Under the pieces are notes generated by a model, which did no database searches, was not told the DNA's origin, and was given only the letters and a program-made list of their open reading frames with translations. Shown one piece after another: positions 55,540 through 64,000 of a DNA stretch of 64,000 nucleotides (position 1 is the first letter of the stretch; every line of letters begins with the position of its first letter). Position numbers and translations under genes: made by a program. Source of the stretch: Eucommia ulmoides (taxonomy: Eukaryota > Streptophyta > Magnoliopsida > Garryales > Eucommiaceae); NCBI GenBank assembly GCA_016647705.1, contig CM028334.1, positions 2,356,001-2,420,000 of the forward strand. Reading direction: 5' to 3'.

Positions 55540-57671
55540 TGTTGATCTTAAGATTTTGATGAATAATTAAATGTTGATATTTTTTATGGAACTAACGGTT
55601 TAATTGAGTGTTTCAGTTTATTAGTTCCAATGATGAAGATATGATGACAAGTAATGAATGGATGCTAAAAGATGATGAAGGATTAAGAGGTTGAAGAATT
55701 TGAAGAATCTAGAAAAAACAACTCAGGTTAAATTTCAACTCTTAATATCTCAATTAGGATTACACATGACACAAAATGATTTTTATAAATATGTGCATTT
55801 TTTATAGGATCTTAATTAGTTAAATTATTTGCTTCTATGTGAAATTGAAAAAAAAATATTGATAATTAATTAAACTTGAATTTAAGAATTTAATGGAGCT
55901 AACCGAGAAAAGAAATCGGTTAAAGGGGCAAAAATGTCGATGATAATGAATTCAAAACGAATTAAGGAGAGGATTCTAGCATTGGTAAGTCGACGGGTAA
56001 GTTGACCGATGCATAGAATATGAAGTTATTGAATCTCTCGGATGACATGTAGGTCGACCTAAGCTTAAATGATAAAGTTTATGAATCTCTAGGTCGACAA
56101 ATAAGTTGACCGATGGGCAAAGAATTTTTGGCTTGGCTACATCCTGAATCGATCGATCAACCGGTGATCCTTGGTCAGTCAACTTATGACACCGTTTCAG
56201 GATTTTGTAGAATTCTGGATTTTATTCTAAAAGTAGCCGTTACTAGTCGTTTTATGGTTAAGATTTGAGAGATATTTTAGAGATCTGATGTTATTTGAGA
56301 TATGCAATATATATTATGATATCCCTATAGATATGGTTCATTAAATTTGAATATTTCTCAATTTGGTACATGTAATTCTTTCTATCCTATTTAATTGTGA
56401 TTGAGAAATATTTGGGGGATTTAATTGAGAAATTTAAAAATCATAATTAAGTGATTTGAACTAGGATGGAATCTTAATGATATAAGAGGTCTATAAGAGC
56501 AATCAAATGTCATAACAAGTAGGAACTAAATGCTAGAGAGCTTGTTTTATTCATTTTTATATAGACCTGCGTTTTTTTCACATTAAAGAGAGACACATCA
56601 AGAGAATTATTGTGAGTTATTCAACTTTTGAGCTTTCTAAGAGTAATCATATTGATTAAGTTGTGAGATCTTTTTGAGATTTATTCTTGAGAAATAATTG
56701 TTGTTGGATTATTGCTATCTACCGATCTGAAATTTCATTGCTATCTCTAATCATTATTTCTTCAGTGGAATCTGAGTGATCTTTCCAAATTATTTTTTAT
56801 TAATTGTTGCTTGATTATATTTAAAATTTGATCTTTGAAATTGTTTTCCAATTTTTTTATTGAAAAATAGTTTTGAAATAATTTCTTGAAGAAATCTGAT
56901 TACGTGCTCAATTACGTGCTACCCAATTTTTGTTTAAAATAAGATTTTGAATATCTCATTTTTCTATCACTAGTTTTGGAATATTAATTGAGTTCTAATT
57001 TATCTGGGGTAGTAGAAGTTTCGAGTGAGAAAAATCACTTATCAATTTGTAATTGGTGAGTTAAGTGTCGAATTGAATACTATTGGGAGTATTTAATCTA
57101 AGAGTAGCTGGTTTCAATCTCTTCTTGTAAAGAGATTGAGCTAGTAATTCTTCCTTGACTGAATTGATTTGTGAGCAATTTTGTAACGGTTCAATCCTTA
57201 CTGGATATTTTGAGTATTTATGAGGTTTTGATTCTTTAACTTAAATTACAAAAAAAAATTAGGTTATTCTTGAACCTGTAAAAAGTAGAGGTTATTCCTG
57301 AGCCTGTGAAAAAGAATTTGTAAAGGTTGATTCTGAGCCTGTTAAAAGAATCTTTGTGAGAATTTGGTTCCTACCTTTAAAGGAATCTTGAGTTTAGTGG
57401 GTGCGACTCTCTGTGGAACTCGAAGGATTGGATTAACCAAGAGTATCTTGGTGAATCAGTATAAATTTCTAGTGTGCTGCTATTTTTTATTATTTATTTT
57501 TGTTGTTTGGTATGCACCTGATTGATATTATATTTCCGCTGTTATATAAAGATAATAATTAATTTAGAATTAAAATTAATTATTTGAATTTTTAAAGTAA
57601 CTTCTCTGATAATTTTTTTATCTATCCAATTCACCCCCCCTCCTATTTTTGGGTAGCTCACTGGGCCAACA
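55540..57671 (+). mobile_element. Copia-type solo LTR, 2.1 kb
   Basis: Starts TGTTGATCTTAAGATTTTGA and ends CTGGGCCAACA after a CAATTCACCCCCCCTCC stretch, a typical copia LTR end. Flanked by AACAA (55535-55539) and TACAA (57672-57676), a 4/5 TSD. No coding interior. Its last 300 bp match the fragment at 11395-11700. Confidence 0.8.
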
Positions 57672-57676
57672 TACAA

Positions 57677-58828
57677 TGTTGAGATATCTATTAAGTTTTG
57701 ATATGTCATTTGATTCTTATAAATATGAAAAATAAATTATTCATCTGTGATGTTTTGTGGCTCTTACTTCTTAAGCTACATCTTTAATTGATAATTTTTT
57801 AAATTCAGTTGTGAAGTGCATATATAATTTGTATAAATATTAATGGATATTTTTAAATGAATCATAGACTTTTACATCCGTGCTTTCAGGTACGGGTTAT
57901 ACACTAGTTAATAATATTCTATTATTCGTTTATCAATACATATAAGTCAATAAATTCAAATTTGCACCCCTTTTTTATATAGTTTTTTTTAGAGATTTTT
58001 ATTGTTAGTTTAATAAAAAAAAATAAAAAAAAATAAGTTATGTTGTAATTTAGTCTTTTTAAAAACATTGTTAGTGTTTCTTCACAATTGAAAAAAAATA
58101 AAATTATGAATGAACATTTATACTCCTTTGTATATAATAGAGAAACTCTAACGTTGCTCCCTCTCTCTCTCTCCATTTTTCAGCTGCTCTCTCTCTCTAA
58201 ACTCCCACACACACACTTTTTCTCTAAATCGATTGCAGCAACAACATGCCTCGCTAACCAGGTCTTGTAAATCATCTATATTCTCGTCGTCAACATGCCT
58301 TGCGAACCATGTATGCCTTGCGAACTCACCGGTATTCTCGTCGTTAGCTAGGGTTGCGTCGATCTTCTGTAAATCATCAATCGCTTCGCTTGTAATAGTT
58401 CACTCCTTGGTTCGCCGCCATGTAATTTACCCCCAACCGTCACCACTGTCAAAACGATTTGCCTAGGTTCACTCTATGGTTCAACAGATCTGTTTTGAAT
58501 TTTATATCTTTGTTGATTTTGGTGATATTTTTGTTTATTTATTGTGAGTGGATAGTTACGTTAAAGTTCACATATTAAATTTAAAACACAATATATTAAT
58601 ATTGATTCCTATTGAAAATTTAAGAATGTTTACACACTTGAACAACAAGAATGTTTAGGATTCTTTATTCTCAATTTTAAATTATAAAGTGGACGAACAT
58701 CACACTAGACAAATACATTAATATCCACATCTTCACACAAATGATATGTGGACATTCACGCAAATCATAGGAACATGAGCATTCACGTTACACATCACAA
58801 AATGTGAATATACACGTGTTGGTATATT
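57677..58828. other. Intergenic DNA
   Basis: Contains a CTCTCTCT/CACACAC stretch (58158-58215) and repeated CATGCCTYGC/TCTCGTCGTC phrases near 58240-58350. From 58620, ACATTCAC-type motifs appear. No gene recognised. Confidence 0.45.
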
Positions 58829-59090
58829 CCTCATCCGCTTCCTAGCCGGAAAAGAAGGACTTTCTTCGAGCCAGGAAGAGCATATTAGGGGAAAAGAAGG
58901 CTAGGAGGAAGATTTCTCGAGTTCCGCTCCCTTTACTTTAGCCCGTCCGCGAATATGACATCCGTTCCTGTAGCAGGAGGAAAAAGGCTTTTTTAGGATA
59001 TGCGCAGACCGAACGCGTTCGAGTTATTGGCTCGTCCAACCCGGCAGCATTCATGAGTCGCTCGTTCAACTGTTCCTCGAAGACAGATAG
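58829..59090. other. Possible organelle-derived (mitochondrial) insert
   Basis: About 260 bp of GC-balanced, simple-repeat-free sequence in very AT-rich DNA, with purine-rich phrases such as CCGGAAAAGAAGGAC, AGCCAGGAAGAGC and GAGGAAAAAGGC that resemble plant mitochondrial spacer DNA in style. No gene within. The assignment rests on composition only. Confidence 0.35.
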
Positions 59091-60220
59091 AATGACATCT
59101 TATATAAATTAGGAAAAAACAATGGTAAAAAAATGGGGACAAAAAATTGAATTAAAGTAATTGGAGGTTTATTTTATAGTTTCTATATTATTGGAGAACT
59201 AAATAATAAAATTCTCTCTCTCTTTTTTTTTATTTTTTAACAAAAGAAGTTATTTTTTTTTAGCTATTTAATAATAATATCTATATGCAATGAGGCGGTT
59301 TAACTTATTATTATTATTATTATTATTGAAAAATTTATTATTTGGACCTTATAAGATATAATATTGAGAAAATGATACTGTAACTACCTAATTTAAGTTT
59401 TTGGTTCCCGTAGCATTTTTAGAATTTAATCCTTGATAAATGTCCCCTTAGTTATATTATATTTACAAGTCATGCCACTCTACATAAAAGAACAACCAAA
59501 ATGTGACATCTCCTATTCTACAAGATTCGTGATTGATAGAAATTTAAAAAAAAATAAAAATGCATCAAATTAATTTACTAAAAATTCTCTTTCCAATGAT
59601 ATATTTTTTTTTTGTGGGGTAAATTTTTGTTAGTCTGTGAATGTTCATATTTTGTGGAAAATAGAGATCTGGGAACAAAATTCTTTGAATAAATTCATGA
59701 TTGATAGAAATTCAAAATAAATTTAGAATTTAGAATTTTTCAGATCTGAAAAATAGAGAGAAAGAGAAACCAGATCTGAGAACATTCAAACAAATCAATA
59801 TGAACATTCAAACTAATTCCAGATCTGTAACTTGTTAGATCTAGAAATAGAGAAACAAAATACATAAACATTCATAATCTTAAATTTGAACACAAAAAAT
59901 GAACAAAAATTTCAAATACACACATTCACTGCGATCTAAAACATTCACATAAAAAATGAATCATATGAATATTCATAGATAAAAAAAAAAAAAATCAACA
60001 AACATCATTCACGTGAATAAACAAAAACTCCACATAAATTAACAAAATTAGATGAACATTTATAGATCTTGAATGTGAAAGACAAAATAATCAACAAAAA
60101 ATTTCAAATAACACATTCACTGCAATCTGAACATTCACATAGAAACAAATCAACTCAATAAGTCACAGAACTGAAAACATTCACATAAATCTGAAAATTT
60201 TCAGATCTGAAAAATCTCAC
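59091..60220. repeat. AT-rich DNA with ACATTCAC/GAACATTCA motif cluster
   Basis: From 59640 to 60200, GAACATTCA, ACATTCACAT and GTGAATGTTCA-like motifs recur more than ten times, the same core as the cluster at 12.4-14.1 kb. No gene. Confidence 0.5.
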
Positions 60221-60555
60221 CGTCGTTCATCATCCGTTTATCTTCATAGCCTTCGCGAGAATATTCATATTCGTCGCCAAATATCCGACAAATCTGAGGA
60301 ACTGGAGTACGACGGCAATGGGGGAGGCTAAATCATCCACCTCCCGTACGTCCTCCACAGCTACAAATCAAATCACCGCAATCCACTATCGCAAATCAAT
60401 CACCGTCAAATCGTCTCTGTCCAGCAGATCTGAACTGTCTCCGTCCACCAGATCTGAATAATGGCTGACAAATCGTCCCTCAAATCTCCGGTGGATCTGA
60501 GGAATTGGAGCACAACAGCGTTCGTCTTCGCAAATCGTCAGCAGTCATTGGCGGT

Positions 60556-60606
<51 letters not shown>

Positions 60607-62430
60607 GAGTGTCTTGATTAAAAATTATTTTTCTTTAAAAATGTTTTCAAAAAGATTTGAAAAATAATTTTTTTCAAAAACAGATTAAAATAGAATAGAG
60701 GGAGAGAGCTAAAAAGGTCTAAGCAATCAAAAAAATGTACAATTTTAGTTAGAAAAAGACACTTAAAATAAATAAACCATTCAAAATAATAATAATACAA
60801 AAACTACCCCCTGTTTCATGATGGTGAATGCATTAAGACTCTTAAATATACGTGTCTATGACTTTATGATTGACTTCATGACAGTACCATATCTGTCACA
60901 CATTACTGTCACTATTATCTCCAGATATACTACTATTTGAAAAAACTACATTTATCACCCCCTACTATTTTGATCTTCACAATCTTTTATCAAAACCATT
61001 ACATTTGATTTTTTTTTAAAATTTTGATCTTGCTATAAAAATAAATAAATAAAAAAGAGAGAGAAAAGGATTCAAAAGAAAAAAGGTGAAAGAAATTTCA
61101 TCTTTTTAACATGGGAGAAAGAAAATTGTTGGAAAAAAATTTGACAAAATAATTAATTAATCATAGAAAATAAAATAGGAAAAAATATTCCAGATTAGCA
61201 ATTCGAGAATAGGAATTGAAACTACAATAAATAAATGATATACCAAATGTTAAACAAAGAAAAACAACAAAATGAAATAATTGGAAGACATCTACTGTAT
61301 TACATAATAGGAACAAAATTAACTTTATTGTTTGATGATATCTCCTAAAGCAACTTTCGCCCTCGGAATAGTGCTTATGGTCTTAGCTAAACGTTTGCCT
61401 CGCATGATACAATGATCAACAATAACGGGTACCAGTATTAGAAACTTTTTGCTCAATGATCAGAAAAGTGTAGAAGGAACTCAGAAAAATCGTGAAGGCA
61501 AAACCTTATGTTTGATGTCTATATGCCGAAGAATGTCTGCTCAGAAGTTAATTAATTCTATAACTTTTGAATTAATAATCATGATTTATTTCTATAACTC
61601 CCATCAATTGCACATATGAATAGACTTCAGATTTTGTAACTCTCTGCAGGTCCGAATCTGAACAGTTAGACTCTGTTTGATTTGTTAATCTAATTTTTGA
61701 ATTAATTTTGCACATGACCGTGCCCATGTCTGAGCTTGGACCAACACGGTGGCCGGTCTGTTGGCAACAGAGCACGCGTGGTTTTATTTATGTAACAATT
61801 ATTAACTTACTTTCTATCAATACCATTTGAGCGCCATATGGAGCTTATTTTCAAGAGCAAATCCAAGTATAGACGAATAACACTTCATATTTTTCATTAA
61901 TAATATGGAATAATCCATACAACACATTAATCAATAATTCCAAATTAGTACTTAGATAAGTGACAATTTTTAATTCATCTGTAAATAATATTTTACAAAT
62001 AAATATACCAAATTAATTTTCTCATCGAGGAGTGTATTGACATATTCACATGTTGAAATTTAAGATTGGATTCTACAAATAATTGGTCTAAAAATACCAA
62101 AAAAAAAATATACACCATGCGGATCAACATAATTGCTGGATTTTATTTTATTTTTGGGAACAAACCATTGGCAGAGGAAATTTTAAATATTAGATTTTCG
62201 ACTAGAGAGACTTACTAGATAACCGTTGGTCGAGCCTTGACTTGTTTCCTAGGATAACATCCGATTTTATTTAAAGTATTTACCAAATAGCCAAAATTAA
62301 GCTCTCCATTATAGTTTAAATTGAAATTTCAGCATAATAAGGGGATGAAAGTGTAATTTATTCAAATTACTCATTTTCAGCAGGAACTAAGGGGATCTCA
62401 GTCTCAGTCTCAGAGATGGCAAAATCCAAA
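60221..62430. other. Intergenic DNA with GA microsatellite
   Basis: (GA)n spans about 60559-60605 and explains the Arg/Glu-rich short frame there. A repeated CAGATCTGAA/CAAATCGTC segment lies at 60240-60520. A GC-balanced stretch near 61340-61470 is unlike its surroundings but not identifiable. No gene is called. Confidence 0.45.
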
Positions 62431-62432
62431 TG

Positions 62433-62435
<3 letters not shown>

Positions 62436-62502
<67 letters not shown>
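62436..62502. repeat. (AT)n microsatellite
   Basis: About 33 uninterrupted AT units. A perfect 22-bp palindrome (CTAGC, AT repeat, GCTAG) follows at 62524-62545. Confidence 0.95.
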
Positions 62503-62508
<6 letters not shown>

Positions 62509-62545
62509 GCATGTATCTAGCATCTAGCTATATATATATAGCTAG

Positions 62546-63369
62546 CCTAGGACCTAGCCTATGAATTGTAGTACAATTACTACTGTTAATCATTTCGTCA
62601 TCTCCTCGGATATTGTCTGTCTGTACTCTGTCCCCATCTTTGATCCTTGATCCTTCCTTCTTAGAATTTTCCTTTTAGGTTAAACCCGCTTTTCATGGGC
62701 GACTTTTTAGGGTTCCAAAAACCCATCCACCCGCAACTGCAATGCGCGAAGTTTCACCCCCCTCAATCTCTACAACCCCTTACTTTAATTATATATATAT
62801 ATATATATTGGAAGTATAAGAATGAGTATTTATGTGAACTGAGGTTTCTCAAATGCAATCTTGAATGTAGTAGTCAAAGTAGAAAAATTCGACGAGTTGA
62901 TTAGTTGAAATATGTATAAATTAATTTAAACATACTTTATTATAAAATATAAAAAAATATGTGACATACGATCACTAAGTTTTGTATTTGAATCGATCTT
63001 ATAAAATTAAAAATATTGTTAATAATTTTACTCATTAATTAATTATGATTTTTTCAACCTATAGTCTTTTAATAGAATATTTTTATAATTTAATTGTTTT
63101 AATAAATTTAAAACATTTTTTTTAACACTAACACCGACAAAAATACATTTATTAAAAAATTTGGATTTGACATAATTTATATTCCATTCAATGTAGATTC
63201 ACTTTTTTTTTTTTAAATAAAATATTATTTCTATTAGTGTCATTAAAAAGTATTTAAGTTTAATTTTATGACCATCTACAATACATTCATCAGAATACTT
63301 TGCCTCTTGTAACATCTTCAAAATCTTGAAACATTCATCACAGTTACCATTGATGATTGTAGATATAAC

Positions 63370-63411
<42 letters not shown>

Positions 63412-64000
63412 GTATTTATTATATAATAATGCCATTACTTACAAGTGAAATTTATCAATACTCAATAGTTAGCTAACCATGAGAGGGGCCCTTTTCTTGT
63501 GTTCAACTCGGTTAAGCTGCTGATAGCTCGTTCCTTAATTGGGGTGAAAGCCTATCAAAGAAGAAAGCTCGCATTCCTCTTAGCCACCATGAACAAATGC
63601 TTTCTCATTTAAAAAAAAAAGAAAAGAGAGAAAACTCCAAAAATTAAATTTTCAATTTAGTCAAATGCACCCCATTATACTGATATGGAAAAATGTGTAC
63701 TCGAAAACATTGGAGAAGGTGATTCTCCGATATGAGAAAATACGTTCTTAAGATGTGATTCATTGAGATACGCAAAAATTGACCGAGACACTTGTTGTAA
63801 AAAAAAAAAAAAAATATAATCACAATTTTATAAATATTATATATAGAGAGAGAGGCACAATGTCAAAGATACACAAGACTTTGCTCTGATAACATATTAA
63901 ACATCTTAAAGATTCATCATATTTACCATTCATGACAGTAGATATAACCTAAAACCATATATATATTTAGCTGCATGCATGGCCCATGCAACTGAGTCAA
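62546..64000. other. Intergenic DNA to window end
   Basis: Short AT and CT runs (62791-62809; 63370-63411). A GC-richer stretch at about 63480-63609 (GAGAGGGGCCC to GCTTTCTC) resembles organelle DNA in style. Two similar phrases ending GTAGATATAACCT occur near 63357 and 63940. The frame at 62695-62904 runs into a microsatellite and has no support. Confidence 0.4.

Noticed and set aside
61572-61775. A 67-codon minus-strand frame near 61.7 kb
   Set aside because: No motif, no splice or promoter support, and it sits in a repeat-rich region.
63840-63900. A GCTCTGATAACA phrase resembling a copia primer-binding site
   Set aside because: Only a degenerate match with no adjoining LTR end or Pol remains.
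1-64000. CRISPR arrays, bacterial operons, phage or defence-system genes
   Set aside because: The gene structure, introns and transposon content are those of a plant nuclear genome. The minisatellites seen lack the regular unique spacers of a CRISPR array.

Overview
The window is nuclear DNA from a flowering plant, almost certainly a eudicot. It has AT-rich intergenic DNA, genes with canonical GT-AG introns, plant-specific protein families (a DUF4220/DUF594 pair, a plant-type NUP96, a proline-rich cell-wall protein, an EAR-motif protein) and a dense layer of plant transposons: Ty1/copia remains, solo LTRs, Au-like SINEs, and Harbinger-, hAT- and Mutator-type MITEs. The species cannot be named from the sequence.

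Layout. 0-4.6 kb: a possible orphan first exon, then a decayed minus-strand copia element whose leader is split by a TIR element. 4.8-10 kb: two tandem intronless DUF4220/DUF594 membrane-protein genes, minus strand. 10-16.6 kb: MITEs, a copia LTR fragment, a cluster of GAAnnTTC palindromes and a SINE. 16.7-23.5 kb: a complete NUP96 gene, minus strand, with five coding exons, a 5'UTR intron and several intronic transposons. 24.3-26.6 kb: nested Mutator-type MITEs and a tandem-repeat-bearing LTR-like block. 26.9-28.2 kb: a secreted proline-rich protein. 30.5 kb: a 5S rRNA-derived relic. 31-31.7 kb: a one-exon F-box gene. 32.1-38 kb: one Harbinger-type element carrying three later insertions (two solo LTRs and a Mutator-type element), each with its own target-site duplication (TSD). 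38.6-39.8 kb: another Mutator-type element. 41.1-44.8 kb: a six-exon gene for a nuclear coiled-coil/EAR protein with a duplicated last exon. 45-64 kb: almost only transposons, including an LTR nested in an LTR (48.3-53.1 kb), a 2.1 kb copia solo LTR (55.5-57.7 kb), possible organelle-derived DNA and long microsatellites.

The genes do not form a pathway. NUP96 is a nuclear-pore scaffold protein, the EAR protein is probably a transcriptional co-repressor adaptor, the F-box protein is a likely SCF ubiquitin-ligase adaptor, and the DUF4220 proteins are membrane proteins of unknown function. The least ordinary signals are arrays of UUCG-loop hairpins with compensatory stem changes inside two copies of one LTR family, the duplicated terminal exon, the retained HF|S autoproteolysis site in a stand-alone NUP96, and the nested and inverted LTR structures. 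All TSD, repeat and splice calls were made by eye.
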